Below are positions 22,849 through 31,665 of a DNA stretch of 34,033 nucleotides, in pieces. Below the pieces are notes generated by a model, which had not been told where the DNA came from, did no database searches, and saw nothing but the letters and a program-made list of their open reading frames with translations. This stretch comes from Solirubrobacterales bacterium (GTDB lineage: Bacteria; Actinomycetota; Thermoleophilia; Solirubrobacterales; Solirubrobacteraceae): assembly GCA_027451345.1 (NCBI GenBank), contig DAIDJO010000007.1:1-34033 (forward strand), written 5' to 3'. The position numbers and the translations under genes were made by a program. How positions within the stretch are numbered: the first letter of the stretch is position 1; each line of letters begins with the position of its first letter.

Positions 22849-23541
22849 ATGAGGGATCCCGAGCGTCTCCGCGCCCGTGAGGTGGCGCCCTCGATCCTCG
22901 CCGCGGACCTGAGCCGGCTCGGCGCGCAGGTCGATGACGTGCTGGCGGCCGGCGCCCGGGTCGTCCACGTCGACGTCATGGACGGGCATTTCGTCCCGCC
23001 GATCACCTTTGGCCCGAACGCGGTGGCGGCCGTCGCCGATCGGGTCCACGCCGCCGGCGGGATCGTCGACGTGCACCTGATGATCGAGCGGCCCGAGCGA
23101 CAGGTGGCGGACTTCATCGCCGCGGGCGCCGACAGCATCACGATCCACGTCGAGGCGACACCCCACGTCCACTACGCCCTGCAGGCGGTCCGCGAGGGCG
23201 GGTGCACGGCGGGGGCGGCGATCTGCCCGGCGACCCCGGTGACGCTGCTGGCCGACGCGGCCGCCGCCGGGGTCCTCGACCTGGCGCTCTGCATGAGCGT
23301 CAACCCCGGCTGGGGCAACCAGCGGCTGATCGAGCACTCCTTCGGCAAGCTCGCCGACCTGCGGGCGATGCTGCCGGAGGCCGTCGGGGTGGAGGTCGAC
23401 GGGGGGGTGAACGCCGCCACGGCCCGTGCGGTCGCCGAGGCGGGCGCCAACCTGCTCGTCGCCGGGTCGGCGGTGTTCGGCGCGGCGGAGCCGGGCGAGG
23501 CGTGGCGCGAGATCACCGCGGCGGCCTGGCCGGCCCCCTGA
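22849..23541 (+). CDS. rpe: ribulose-phosphate 3-epimerase
   Basis: A 230-residue TIM-barrel enzyme interconverting ribulose 5-phosphate and xylulose 5-phosphate. APSILAADLSRLG at strand 1, VVHVDVMDGHFVPPITFGP (metal-binding His and catalytic Asp), DVHLMIERPE, and VEVDGGVNAATA with the second catalytic Asp are all readable. The usual MSVNPGFGGQ loop reads MSVNPGWGNQ, a conservative variation. The substrate ribulose 5-phosphate is also the substrate of the DHBP synthase half of RibBA downstream. Placement ahead of the rib genes is common in actinobacteria and makes metabolic sense. Confidence 0.96.
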   Translation: MRDPERLRAREVAPSILAADLSRLGAQVDDVLAAGARVVHVDVMDGHFVPPITFGPNAVAAVADRVHAAGGIVDVHLMIERPERQVADFIAAGADSITIHVEATPHVHYALQAVREGGCTAGAAICPATPVTLLADAAAAGVLDLALCMSVNPGWGNQRLIEHSFGKLADLRAMLPEAVGVEVDGGVNAATARAVAEAGANLLVAGSAVFGAAEPGEAWREITAAAWPAP

Positions 23542-23548
23542 GCGGGCC

Positions 23549-23554
23549 TATCCT
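23549..23554 (+). promoter_or_regulatory. -10 box (TATCCT) for the rib operon, leaderless
   Basis: TANNNT hexamer 7 nt before GTG 23562, with +1 predicted at 23561. The 20-bp rpe-ribD gap leaves no room for an FMN riboswitch. Confidence 0.55.
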
Positions 23555-23561
23555 TCATGGG

Positions 23562-24698
23562 GTGCCGATGACCAGCGACTTCGATGCGCGGCAACTCGAG
23601 CGCGCGATCGATCTCGCCGCGCTCGGAGGCAGCCGGGTGAGTCCGAGCCCGCGGGTGGGGGCGGTGATCGTGCGCGATGGCGAGGTCCTCGGCGAGGGCT
23701 ACCACCAGGCGGTCGGCGGCCCGCACGCGGAGGTCGAGGCGATCCGCAGCGCCGGCGGCGCGCTCGACGGCGCGACGATCTACGTCTCGCTCGAACCCTG
23801 CTGCCATCACGGCCGCACGCCGCCGTGCACCGACGCGATCCGCGAGGCGGGCATCAGCCGCGTCGTCGTCGCCTCCGACGATCCGTCCGAGCACGCCGCC
23901 GGCCGTGGCCTCGGGATCCTGCGCGACGAGGGCATCGAGGTCGTGGTGGCCGACGGGGACCTGGCCGCGCGCGCGCGCCTGCTCAACCAGCCGTTCCGCA
24001 AGCACGCGCGCACCGGGCGGCCCTGGGTGATGTTCAAGTCGGCGATGTCGCTCGACGGCAAGGTGGCGACCCGCAGCGGCGACTCGAGGTGGATCTCCGG
24101 CGAGGGCAGCCGGGAGCTCGTCCACGAGTGGCGGGCCGCGAGCGACGCGGTGGCGGTCGGGATCGGCACCGCCCTGGCCGACGATCCGCTGCTCACCGCC
24201 CGGGTCGGCGGCAGCGACTCCGTGACGCTGGCCGACCACCAACCCCGCCGGGTGCTCTTCGATTCGCTCGCCCAGCTCCCGCCGAGCGCCCGTCTGCTCG
24301 ACACCGCGGCGACGGTGCCGCTCACCGTCGTCGTCTCGCGGGCCGCGCCGCGCGCGGCGACCGACGCGCTGCAGGCGCGCGGCGTCGAGATGATCTGCGC
24401 CACCGGCGAGAACGAGCCGGCGCGCGTGCGCTCGGCGCTCGATCAGCTCGGCGCCGCCGGGGTGACCTCGCTGCTGCTCGAGGGCGGGCCGCGGCTCGCC
24501 GGGGCGTTCCTGGACGCCGGGGAGATCGACGAGATCCGCTTGTTCATCGCGCCGCTGCTGCTCGGCGGCCGGGGCGCCCGCGACCCGCTCGAGAGCGAGG
24601 GGGTCGAGCGCGTCGCCGACGCGGTGCGGACGCTCACCCTCACCCACACCCGGGTCGGGGATGACCTGCTGCTCACCTCGCGTCTGCGGGAGTGGTGA
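23562..24698 (+). CDS. ribD: bifunctional riboflavin biosynthesis deaminase/reductase
   Basis: A 378-residue two-domain enzyme. The N-terminal deaminase has PHAEVEAI (H55, E57) and the zinc ligands C80 and C89 in SLEPCCHHGRTPPCTDAI. The C-terminal NADPH reductase (from about 150) has MSLDGKVATRSGDSRWISG, VGIGTALADDPLLTAR and LLLEGGPRLAGAF. It converts the pyrimidine product of GTP cyclohydrolase II to the ribitylamino intermediate before dephosphorylation. I set the start at GTG 23562 because the -10 box predicts a leaderless message there; ATG 23568, two codons later, is equally possible. First gene of ribD-ribE-ribBA-ribH. Confidence 0.96.
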   Translation: MPMTSDFDARQLERAIDLAALGGSRVSPSPRVGAVIVRDGEVLGEGYHQAVGGPHAEVEAIRSAGGALDGATIYVSLEPCCHHGRTPPCTDAIREAGISRVVVASDDPSEHAAGRGLGILRDEGIEVVVADGDLAARARLLNQPFRKHARTGRPWVMFKSAMSLDGKVATRSGDSRWISGEGSRELVHEWRAASDAVAVGIGTALADDPLLTARVGGSDSVTLADHQPRRVLFDSLAQLPPSARLLDTAATVPLTVVVSRAAPRAATDALQARGVEMICATGENEPARVRSALDQLGAAGVTSLLLEGGPRLAGAFLDAGEIDEIRLFIAPLLLGGRGARDPLESEGVERVADAVRTLTLTHTRVGDDLLLTSRLREW

Positions 24699-24699
24699 G

Positions 24700-25296
24700 G
24701 TGTTCACCGGGCTCGTGGCCGACCTCGGCCGGATCACCGACGTCGAGCGCACCGGCGACGGCGTCATCCTCCATGTGGCGAGCCGCCTGGCCGATGAGCT
24801 GGCGACGGGGGACTCGGTCGCGGTCAACGGCGTCTGCCTCACCGCCACGGCCGTCGCGGACGGGGTGTTCAGCGCGGACGTGATGAACGAGACGCTGCGA
24901 CGGAGTTCGCTGGCCGCGGTGGGCCCCGGTGCCGCCGTCAACCTGGAGCTCGCGATGCGGGTGGACGATCGGCTCGGGGGCCACATCGTGCAGGGCCACG
25001 TGGACGGCGTCGGGCGAGTGACGGGCGTGAGGGCCGACGGCTTTGCGCGCCGGGTGACGATCGCGGCCGACCCCGAATTGCTCCGGTACCTGGTTCATAA
25101 GGGATCGATCGCCGTCGACGGGGTATCGCTCACGGTGGCAGAACTCGACGATCGATCATTTACCGTTTCCTTGATACCCGAGACACTCGAACGCACAGGT
25201 CTGGGTGAGGCCGAGCCGGGAACCATCGTCAACCTGGAGGTTGACGTGCTCGCCAAGTACGTGGAGCGGCTGATGCCAGGAGGGACAGCGCGATGA
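24700..25296 (+). CDS. ribE: riboflavin synthase alpha chain
   Basis: A 198-residue enzyme dismutating two 6,7-dimethyl-8-ribityllumazine molecules into riboflavin. The start is GTG 24700, giving the canonical MFTGLV opening; the longer frame upstream lies in ribD. The two internally repeated lumazine-binding barrels are evident: [12 protein letters not shown] (about 47-58) and [11 protein letters not shown] in the first, [14 protein letters not shown] (about 142-155) and [14 protein letters not shown] closing the second. The gap to the ribD stop is one base. The stop overlaps ribBA (ATGA). Confidence 0.96.
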   Translation: MFTGLVADLGRITDVERTGDGVILHVASRLADELATGDSVAVNGVCLTATAVADGVFSADVMNETLRRSSLAAVGPGAAVNLELAMRVDDRLGGHIVQGHVDGVGRVTGVRADGFARRVTIAADPELLRYLVHKGSIAVDGVSLTVAELDDRSFTVSLIPETLERTGLGEAEPGTIVNLEVDVLAKYVERLMPGGTAR

Positions 25297-26582
25297 CGAC
25301 AGTGAAGAGCCCGTTTGCGACGATCGAGGAGGCGATCGAGGACATCCGTCAGGGCAAGATGGTCGTCGTCTGCGACGACGAGGACCGGGAGAACGAGGGC
25401 GACCTGACGATGGCCGCCCAGTTCGTCACGCCCGAGGCGATCAACTTCATGGCCAAGGAGGGCCGCGGGCTCATCTGCCTGTCGCTCACTCCGGAGCGCT
25501 GCGACGAGCTCGGCCTGAACCTGATGGCCGCCAAGAACGAGTCGTCCTTCGAGACGCCGTTCACGGTCTCGATCGAGGCCCGCACGGGCGTGAGCACCGG
25601 CATCTCCGCCGCCGACCGGGCCCGCACGATCCAGGTCGCCATCGACCCCCGCACGAGCCCGCGCGAGCTCGTCCAGCCGGGGCACGTCTTCCCGCTCAAG
25701 GCCAAGCCGGGCGGGACGCTCGAGCGGGTCGGGCAGACCGAGGCGGCCGTCGACCTGGCGCGGCTCGCCGGCCTGATCCCGGCGGGCGTGATCTGCGAGG
25801 TGATGAACGACGACGGGACGATGGCCCGCGTCCCGGACCTCGTCGAATACTGCGCCCGCCACGGCCTGAAGATGATCACCGTGGCCGATCTGGTCGCCTA
25901 CCGGCGGCGCACCGAGAAGCTCGTCGAGCGGGTCGTCTCGACCCGGCTGCCCACCGCCTTCGGCGACTTCGTCGCCGTCGGCTACCGCTCGATGCTCGAC
26001 GGCAAGCACCACGTCGCCCTCGTCAAGGGCGAGGTCGAGGGGGAGGAGGACGTCCTCGTGCGCGTCCACTCCGAGTGCCTCACCGGTGACGTGTTCCACT
26101 CGCTGCGCTGCGACTGCGGCGAGCAGCTGGAATCGGCGCTGACGATGATCGAGGCCGAGGGGCGGGGGGTGCTGCTGTACCTCAGTCAGGAGGGGCGCGG
26201 CATCGGCCTGCTCAACAAGCTGCGCGCCTACAAGCTGCAGGAGGAGGGGCTCGACACGGTCGAGGCGAACCTGCGGCTCGGCCTGCCGGCCGACCTGCGG
26301 GACTACGGGATCGGCGCCCAGATCCTCGTCGATCTCGGGCTGACGAGCATCCGCATCCTCACCAACAACCCGAAGAAGATCTCCGGGCTCGCCGGGCACG
26401 GTCTGTCGGTCACCGACCAGGTGCCGATCGTCCACGCGCCGAACCCGCACAACGAGGCCTACCTCCGCGCCAAGGAGGAGAAGATGGGCCACATGCTCCA
26501 TCACCAGGGCCTGCCCTACGACGAGGAGATGCTCCACGACGAGCAGGGCGCCGAGCGCCACGGGGACGCCGATGGCCAGTGA
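25293..26582 (+). CDS. ribBA: bifunctional DHBP synthase / GTP cyclohydrolase II
   Basis: A 429-residue fusion supplying both riboflavin precursors. The N-terminal RibB half has [11 protein letters not shown] (28-38), the acidic metal loop, and [11 protein letters not shown]. The RibA half has zinc ligands C262, C273 and C275 in HSECLTGD and RCDCGEQ, then [28 protein letters not shown] and LTNNPKK. Both active sites look intact. ATG 25293 overlaps the ribE stop and has a strong Shine-Dalgarno AGGAGGG at 25278-25284, showing that internal operon genes in this genome can use SD-led initiation. The C-terminal 25 residues are acidic/His-rich. It overlaps ribH by 11 bp. Confidence 0.97.
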   Translation: MTTVKSPFATIEEAIEDIRQGKMVVVCDDEDRENEGDLTMAAQFVTPEAINFMAKEGRGLICLSLTPERCDELGLNLMAAKNESSFETPFTVSIEARTGVSTGISAADRARTIQVAIDPRTSPRELVQPGHVFPLKAKPGGTLERVGQTEAAVDLARLAGLIPAGVICEVMNDDGTMARVPDLVEYCARHGLKMITVADLVAYRRRTEKLVERVVSTRLPTAFGDFVAVGYRSMLDGKHHVALVKGEVEGEEDVLVRVHSECLTGDVFHSLRCDCGEQLESALTMIEAEGRGVLLYLSQEGRGIGLLNKLRAYKLQEEGLDTVEANLRLGLPADLRDYGIGAQILVDLGLTSIRILTNNPKKISGLAGHGLSVTDQVPIVHAPNPHNEAYLRAKEEKMGHMLHHQGLPYDEEMLHDEQGAERHGDADGQ

Positions 26583-27039
26583 TGACCGCATCGCCCTCTG
26601 CGTCGCGCGCTTCTACGCCGATCTGGCCGACGCGCTCGAGGCCGGAGCGCGCGACGCGCTCGACGAGGCGGGCATCACGCAGGTCGACCGCTTCGTCGTG
26701 CCCGGCGCGTTCGAGCTGCCGCTGATCTGCCGCTACGCCGCCGAGAGCGGTCGCTACGCGGCGATCGTCGCGCTCGGCGCCGTGATCCGGGGCGAGACCG
26801 ATCACTATGACCATGTCTGCCGGGAGACGGCCCGCGGCCTGCAGGACGTCCAGCTCTCCAGCGGCGTCCCGATCGGCTTCGGCGTTCTCACCGTCGACAC
26901 GCTCGACCAGGCGCTGGCGCGCGTGCGGGGGGGCACCAAGCGCGACAGCGGCCGTCACGCCGTCGAGGCGGCACTCGCGTCCCTCGTCGTCCGGCGGGAG
27001 CTGTCGGAGCGCCCCCGCCGGGCGGGGTTCTCGGCATGA
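26572..27039 (+). CDS. ribH: 6,7-dimethyl-8-ribityllumazine synthase
   Basis: A 155-residue lumazine synthase condensing DHBP with the ribitylaminopyrimidine, usually as a pentamer or 60-mer capsid. The substrate loop VPGAFELPL (44-52) and [14 protein letters not shown] (66-79) with the catalytic His region are present, as is [14 protein letters not shown]. The N-terminus lacks the usual FN/FW substrate-stacking segment in typical form ([10 protein letters not shown]), a mild variation. ATG 26572 overlaps the end of ribBA in another frame. It completes the riboflavin pathway in this operon apart from the phosphatase, which is generally unlinked. Confidence 0.94.
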   Translation: MASDDRIALCVARFYADLADALEAGARDALDEAGITQVDRFVVPGAFELPLICRYAAESGRYAAIVALGAVIRGETDHYDHVCRETARGLQDVQLSSGVPIGFGVLTVDTLDQALARVRGGTKRDSGRHAVEAALASLVVRRELSERPRRAGFSA

Positions 27040-27061
27040 GCCCGGCCCTCACCCTCCTCCC

Positions 27062-27463
27062 ATGACCCCCGACCCGGCCGATCCGGGGATCGAGGACCTG
27101 ATCCAGATCGGCGCGGCGGCGACCGCGCTCGGGGTCAGCATCGACACGCTCCGGCGCTGGGAGCGCTCCGGCCGCGTCGCCTTCGAGCGTCGCGGCAACC
27201 GGCGCTACCTCTCCTCGTCCGAGCTCTCCAAGCTGCTGCACGAGCGCGGCGCGGCGAACCGCTCGAGCGCCCGCAACCAGTTCACCGGCGTCGTCGTCGC
27301 CGTCAAGCGCGACGAGGTGATGGCCCAGATCGACCTCGTCTGCGGCCCGTTCCGGGTCGTGTCTCTGATGTCCCGGGAGGCGGCGGACGACCTCGGGCTG
27401 CGCCCGGGGGTCAGCGCCACCGCCGTCGTCAAGTCGACGAACGTGATCATCGAGACGCGCTGA
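27062..27463 (+). CDS. MerR-type HTH / TOBE (Mop) domain protein
   Basis: A 133-residue two-domain protein. Residues 13-60 form a MerR/excisionase-type helix-turn-helix (IGAAATALGVSIDTLRRWE, then GNRRYLSSSEL as the wing). Residues 68-133 form a Mop/TOBE domain beginning SARNQFTGVV and ending VVKSTNVIIE, which in relatives binds molybdate or another oxyanion. Similar HTH-TOBE proteins in actinobacteria are annotated as molybdenum-pterin-binding or ModE-like regulators. It starts 22 bp after ribH, at the end of the riboflavin operon, with no Shine-Dalgarno or -10 that I can support. Ligand and targets are unknown; no molybdate transport gene is nearby. Confidence 0.82.
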   Translation: MTPDPADPGIEDLIQIGAAATALGVSIDTLRRWERSGRVAFERRGNRRYLSSSELSKLLHERGAANRSSARNQFTGVVVAVKRDEVMAQIDLVCGPFRVVSLMSREAADDLGLRPGVSATAVVKSTNVIIETR

Positions 27464-27469
27464 CGGTGC

Positions 27470-27495
27470 GGGCGGTGGCCCGCTGGCCACCGCCC
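27470..27495. terminator. U-less bidirectional hairpin between convergent genes
   Basis: GGGCGGTGGCC (27470-27480) pairs perfectly with GGCCACCGCCC (27485-27495) around a CGCT tetraloop: 11 bp. It fills most of the 31-bp gap between the HTH-TOBE gene and the convergent hydrolase, touching the hydrolase stop. No U-tract on either strand. Confidence 0.7.
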
Positions 27496-28370
27496 TACAT
27501 GCGCGCGAGCAGCCAGTCGAACACCTCCTCCAGCCGGCGCTCGAGCGGCGTGAGGTGCCCGTCCTCGGCGCTCAGCCACGCCTCCGCGCCGGGGATGCGC
27601 GAGGCCAGCCACTCGCCGTGCTGGACGGGGACGAATCGGTCCTGGTGGCCGTGGACGATCAGGGTGGGGGTGCGGATCTCCGAGCAGTCGAAGCCCCACG
27701 GCTCCATGTGCGCGACGCCGTCGTCCCACCAGCCGTCCCCGCCGCCGGAGAGCCCGTCGCGGAACTCCGCGACGAGGTGCTCGGCGTAGTCACCGGTGAG
27801 CACGGCCGCGTCGACCGGCGAGAGGAGGGTGGCCCACGCCTCGAGCACCTCGGCGGCGTCGGCCGCGAGCAGCTCCACGCGCTCGGCCTCGAGCTTCTCC
27901 CGCGAGGCCGCCGGGTCGCGCAGGTAGAGCTCGGTGTCCTCCACGTTCATCTCGCCCATGCCGGCGAGGTAGTCGAGCCCCTCGGCCCCCCATGGGGCGA
28001 CGCTCCCGACGACCGCCACGGCGGGCACGAGATCCTCGAGCAGGGCGGCGCAGGCGAGCGCGTGCGGGCCACCGCCGGAGAGCCCGTACACGCCGAGCCG
28101 CTCGATCCCGAGGGCCTGCGCGATGGCGCGTACATCCGGTGCGCAGTCGGCGACGGTGCGCCCCTCGTGGCGGCTCGAGCCCCCGTAGCCGGGGCGGTCG
28201 TAGGAGATCAGGCGGACGCCGTGCGCCGCGGCGCGGGCGGCGGTGGACGGGGCGAGCAGGCGCGAGTTCGGCGTGCCACCGTGGAACAGGAGCGGGGTGC
28301 CCGCGGGGTCACCGCCCTCCTGGATGAGCAGGGTGCGGCCGTCCCGCGTGGTGAGGGTGTGATCGAGCAT
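27495..28370 (-). CDS. alpha/beta hydrolase
   Basis: A 291-residue alpha/beta-hydrolase-fold protein. HGGTPNSR (30-37) is the oxyanion-hole region, [10 protein letters not shown] holds nucleophile S98, [10 protein letters not shown] the acid D244, and EDGHLTP the histidine H272, so the triad is complete. The cap domain spans about 130-225. This type covers esterases, haloperoxidase-like and epoxide-hydrolase-like enzymes; the substrate is not predictable. It is a single gene divergent from rpmB and convergent with the rib operon, so it is probably monocistronic. TACAGT 6 nt before the ATG marks a leaderless promoter. Confidence 0.9.
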   Translation of the reverse strand: MLDHTLTTRDGRTLLIQEGGDPAGTPLLFHGGTPNSRLLAPSTAARAAAHGVRLISYDRPGYGGSSRHEGRTVADCAPDVRAIAQALGIERLGVYGLSGGGPHALACAALLEDLVPAVAVVGSVAPWGAEGLDYLAGMGEMNVEDTELYLRDPAASREKLEAERVELLAADAAEVLEAWATLLSPVDAAVLTGDYAEHLVAEFRDGLSGGGDGWWDDGVAHMEPWGFDCSEIRTPTLIVHGHQDRFVPVQHGEWLASRIPGAEAWLSAEDGHLTPLERRLEEVFDWLLARM

Positions 28371-28376
28371 CGCGCG

Positions 28377-28382
28377 ACTGTA
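28377..28382 (-). promoter_or_regulatory. -10 box (TACAGT) for the hydrolase, leaderless
   Basis: On the minus strand TACAGT ends 6 nt before the ATG (28370-28368), predicting +1 at the A of ATG. It faces the rpmB -10 box across 34 bp. Confidence 0.65.
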
Positions 28383-28416
28383 TCGACCCCGGCCGGGCGG
28401 ATCGGCGCCGAGTGCG

Positions 28417-28422
28417 TATACT
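28417..28422 (+). promoter_or_regulatory. -10 box (TATACT) for rpmB
   Basis: Near-consensus TANNNT hexamer 10 nt before ATG 28433, with predicted +1 about 28429 and a leader of about 4 nt. It is the best -10 match in the window, as expected for a ribosomal protein gene. Confidence 0.7.
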
Positions 28423-28432
28423 CAGCCGCCGT

Positions 28433-28624
28433 ATGTCAAAGGTTTGCCACGTCTGCGCCAAGGGTCCTTCCTTCGGCCACTCCCGCAGCCACTCGATGGT
28501 TGCCACCAATCGCCGCTTCGATCCGAATCTCCAGCGTGTGCGAATCGACGACGGCGGCACGCCGCGTCGCGTGTACGTCTGCACGCGCTGCCTCAAGGCC
28601 GGCAAGGTCACCAAGGCGCGCTAG
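28433..28624 (+). CDS. rpmB: 50S ribosomal protein L28
   Basis: A 63-residue L28 with [16 protein letters not shown] at the N-terminus and [19 protein letters not shown] at the end. Both CxxC pairs (C5/C8 and C50/C53) are kept, so this is the zinc-binding (C+) form rather than the Zur-regulated C-minus paralogue. [16 protein letters not shown] is the conserved rRNA-contact core. The start is ATG 28433; a longer frame from 28412 reads through the promoter and is rejected. It is followed 11 bp later by the FakA/DhaL-type kinase, the widespread rpmB-yloV neighbourhood. Confidence 0.97.
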   Translation: MSKVCHVCAKGPSFGHSRSHSMVATNRRFDPNLQRVRIDDGGTPRRVYVCTRCLKAGKVTKAR

Positions 28625-28635
28625 TCGGGCTCGCT

Positions 28636-30300
28636 GTGAGCGATGCCGCGATCCTGCGCTTCCGCGCGTTGGTGGAGGCGGGTCTTGCCGCGCTCGAGGA
28701 GCGCCGGCAGGAGGTCAACGATCTGAACGTCTTCCCGGTCGCCGACGGCGACACGGGGGACAACATGGTCCTGACGCTCCGGGCCGTGCTCGACGAGCTC
28801 GACCGGATCCTCGAGACCTCGGCCGAGCGCACGCTCGATGAGATCGGACGTGAGGAGATCGTCGGTTCGGTCGCGCGGGCGGCGTTGCTCGGCGCGCGCG
28901 GCAACTCCGGCGTGATCCTCTCCCAGCTGATCCGGGGGGCGGCGGAGGAGCTGATCAGCCGTCCCGGTGAGCTGATCGATCCGGTGCTGATCGGCGCGGC
29001 GCTCGCCCGGGCGGCCGACGAGGCGTACGGGTCGGTGCGCAACCCCGCCGAGGGCACGATCCTCACCGTCGTGCGCGAGATGGCGAGTCGGGTGGCCAGC
29101 GAGCTCGCGCACATGTCGGAGACGCGCCTGGGTCCGAGCGCGCCCGCGGAGGTGCAGGACGCGCTCGCCGCCGAGGTGATGGAGCGGGCCCTCGACGCCG
29201 GGCAGCGGTCGGTCAAGCGCGGCCCGGACCTCCTGCCCGTGCTGCGCGACGCGGGCGTCGTGGACGCCGGGGGCTACGGGCTCACCGTCGTGCTCGCCGG
29301 CATGGTCCAGGCGCTGCGCGGCCGCGAGACGGTGCAGATCGAGCACCACGCTCCCGCCCGGGTGAGCCATCCCGAGCACGCCTCGACGACGTTCCGCTAC
29401 TGCACCAACTTCGCCGTGACCGGACAGGATCTCGATCCTCGCGGCTTCGGCGAGCAGCTCGAGCGGCTTGGCGATTCCGTGCTGTGCGTCGGGGATCACA
29501 CGACCCTGAAGGTCCACGTCCACACCGACTCGCCCGAGGCGGCGATGGCGCTCTTCGCCGCGCACCGGGTCTCCCATATCGACATCGCCGACATGAGCGA
29601 GCAGGTGCGCGATCGCGACGCCCGCCTGACGGTGCCGGGATCGGTCGTCGTCGCCCGACCGGTTGACGGCGCCCGCTGCGGCGGGCTTGCCGTGGTGACC
29701 GGGGAGGGCCTGCGCGAGCACTTCCTCGGCCTCGGGGTGAGCGCGCTGGACGGCGGCTCGACCCTCAACCCGTCGACCAACGAGCTGCTCGTCGCCATCC
29801 ACGCCGTGCCCGGCGAGGACGTGGTCCTGCTGCCCAACAGCTCGAACGTCGTGATGGCGGCCGAGCGCGCCGCCGCGCTGTCGGAGAAGAACGTCGTGGT
29901 CGTGCCGTCGCGGACGCTGCAGGCCGGCCTCGCCGCGGCCGTCGCCCTGGACCCGCACCGCACCGCGCAGCAGAACGCGGAGGCGATGGCGCGGGTTCTC
30001 GCGACGCTGCACACCGGCGCGGTGGCCCGAGCCGCCCGCGACGACCCCGCGGGGCGCTTCCGGACCGGCGAGGCGATCGGCTTCGTCGACGAGGAGCTCA
30101 TCGCCTGGGGCGCCCCGGAGGCGGCGCTGCGCGAGGTCATCGCCCGGCTCGCCCGCGACGCCGAGCTGATCACGTGCCTGCGCGGCATCGACGCGCCGCT
30201 CGAGGACCGGGCGGTGCTCGGTCTCGCCGGCGACGAGGTCGAGCTCGAGCTCTCGGCCGGCGGGCAGGAGAGCTACTGGTGGCTGCTGTCGGCGGAGTAG
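28636..30300 (+). CDS. DhaL/DAK phosphatase-type kinase, FakA (YloV) family
   Basis: A 554-residue protein. The N-terminal DhaL domain has NVFPVADGDTGDNM with the Mg-ATP aspartates D37, D39 and D42, and LLGARGNSGVILSQLI. A middle domain (about 240-340, TTFRYCTNFAVTG) and C-terminal DAK1/DegV-like portion (STNELLVAI, LLPNSSNVVMAAERAA) complete the YloV architecture. Relatives act as the ATP-binding subunit of fatty acid kinase, phosphorylating acyl groups presented by FakB; no FakB is visible here. GTG 28636 was chosen because homology begins there; the frame continues upstream antisense to nothing and through rpmB in another frame. It is normally next to recG; here two metal-transport genes intervene. 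Confidence 0.9.
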   Translation: MSDAAILRFRALVEAGLAALEERRQEVNDLNVFPVADGDTGDNMVLTLRAVLDELDRILETSAERTLDEIGREEIVGSVARAALLGARGNSGVILSQLIRGAAEELISRPGELIDPVLIGAALARAADEAYGSVRNPAEGTILTVVREMASRVASELAHMSETRLGPSAPAEVQDALAAEVMERALDAGQRSVKRGPDLLPVLRDAGVVDAGGYGLTVVLAGMVQALRGRETVQIEHHAPARVSHPEHASTTFRYCTNFAVTGQDLDPRGFGEQLERLGDSVLCVGDHTTLKVHVHTDSPEAAMALFAAHRVSHIDIADMSEQVRDRDARLTVPGSVVVARPVDGARCGGLAVVTGEGLREHFLGLGVSALDGGSTLNPSTNELLVAIHAVPGEDVVLLPNSSNVVMAAERAAALSEKNVVVVPSRTLQAGLAAAVALDPHRTAQQNAEAMARVLATLHTGAVARAARDDPAGRFRTGEAIGFVDEELIAWGAPEAALREVIARLARDAELITCLRGIDAPLEDRAVLGLAGDEVELELSAGGQESYWWLLSAE

Positions 30301-30302
30301 CG

Positions 30303-30308
30303 TACCCT
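30303..30308 (+). promoter_or_regulatory. -10 box (TACCCT) for the MgtE-N gene
   Basis: TANNNT hexamer 2 bp after the fakA stop. Predicted +1 is about 30315, giving a 12-nt leader to ATG 30327. The spacing is longer than at the leaderless genes. Confidence 0.45.
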
Positions 30309-30326
30309 TGTGTTGTTCAGCGGCTG

Positions 30327-31592
30327 ATGGCGACAGAGATCGTTCACCTCTCCTCGCTCCTGGGGAGCCCGTTGCTCGATTCCGGCGGCGGGAGGCTCGG
30401 GCAGATCCAGGACGTGATCGCGCGTCTTGGTCTGAGCGACTCGCTGCCCCCCGTGGTGGGGTTGAAGGCGCGCATCGGCGGGCGGGAGCTGTTCGTGCCG
30501 ATCGCCCGGATCGAGCAGTTCGGCCCGGACCTCGCCCGGACCTCGACCACGAAGCTGAACCTCGCCCAGTTCGAGAGCCGCCCCGGCGAGGTGCTGCTGC
30601 GGCGGGACCTGCTCGACCGGCGGGTGATCAACGTCGCGACGGCTCGGCTCGTCGCCGCGCACGAGGTCGGGCTGGTCCAGGAGAACGGCGTCTGGCGAGT
30701 GGCCGGCATCGATCCGAGCTTCCGGCCACGCTTCCGCAGGTTCCTGCCCCGTCGCTTCCGCGGCCCGGCCAACACCCGCGAGGAGTTCGTCTCCTGGCAC
30801 GAGATCGAGCCGTTCGTCAGCCATGTGCCGACCTCGAGGCTGAAGCTCGCCTCGCGCCGGCTCGCGCGCCTGCATCCGGCCCAGATCGCCGACCTGGTCG
30901 AGGCCGCCTCCCACGAGGAGGGTGAGGAGATCCTCGCCGCCGTCGGCCACGACAAGGAGCTCGAGGCGGACGTCTTCGAGGAGCTCGACGACGAGCACCA
31001 GGTCGAGTTCATGCGCGAGCGCTCGGACGAGGAGGTCGCGTCGCTGCTGTCGCGGATGGCCTCCGACGACGCCGCCGACCTGCTGATCGAGATCGAACAG
31101 GACCGGCGGCTGCCGGTCCTCAACCTGTTGCCCCACGGCAAGCAGGTCAAGATCCGCAAGCTGCTCGGACACAACCCCTCGACCGCCGGCGGGATGATGA
31201 ATCCCGACTTCGTGTCCGTGGCGGCCGACGAGACGGTGCAGACCGCGCTGCGGCAGGTGCGCGGCAGCGACCTGAGCCGCCAACTGCTCTCGACCGTCTG
31301 CCTGGTCGACGGCGCGGGGGTCCTCGTCGGCACGGTCGCGCTGACGGAGCTGATCTGCGCCGAGCCCGGGACGAGCCTCTCGAGCCTGCTCGAGGAGGAG
31401 GCCCAGACGCCCTCCGTCGCGCCCGAGGAGGATCTGCCCGAGGTGGCGCGCCTGATGACCGACTACAACCTGATCGCGATGCCGGTGGTCGACGGTGACG
31501 GCCGTCCGATCGGCATGATCGCCGTGGACGACGTGCTCGAGATGCTGCTCCCCGAGGAGTGGCGGCGACGCTCCGCGGGCGCCCGCCCCTGA
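30327..31592 (+). CDS. soluble PRC-barrel / MgtE-N / CBS-pair protein
   Basis: A 421-residue protein with no transmembrane segment. Residues 1-100 look like a PRC-barrel (SSLLGSPLLDSGGGRLGQIQDVIARLG), possibly with a second one to about 165. Residues 170-285 are the superhelical MgtE N-domain (RLHPAQIADLVEAASHEEGEEI, SDEEVASLLSRMASDDAADLL, LGHNPSTAGGMM), and 290-410 a CBS pair (DLPEVARLMTDYNLIAMPVVD). In the MgtE channel these two domains sense cytosolic Mg2+ and gate the pore; here the pore is absent. The neighbour is an Nramp-like transporter, so I infer it is a detached Mg2+-sensing regulatory subunit of that transporter or of another. Direct evidence for an interaction is lacking. Confidence 0.88.
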   Translation: MATEIVHLSSLLGSPLLDSGGGRLGQIQDVIARLGLSDSLPPVVGLKARIGGRELFVPIARIEQFGPDLARTSTTKLNLAQFESRPGEVLLRRDLLDRRVINVATARLVAAHEVGLVQENGVWRVAGIDPSFRPRFRRFLPRRFRGPANTREEFVSWHEIEPFVSHVPTSRLKLASRRLARLHPAQIADLVEAASHEEGEEILAAVGHDKELEADVFEELDDEHQVEFMRERSDEEVASLLSRMASDDAADLLIEIEQDRRLPVLNLLPHGKQVKIRKLLGHNPSTAGGMMNPDFVSVAADETVQTALRQVRGSDLSRQLLSTVCLVDGAGVLVGTVALTELICAEPGTSLSSLLEEEAQTPSVAPEEDLPEVARLMTDYNLIAMPVVDGDGRPIGMIAVDDVLEMLLPEEWRRRSAGARP

Positions 31593-31665
31593 GCGCCGGC
31601 CCGCGCGGCGACCGCCGCGTGTCACGAGGCTGTGAACGGTCCGCCTCGGCGGTGGCGTTGCGGGT

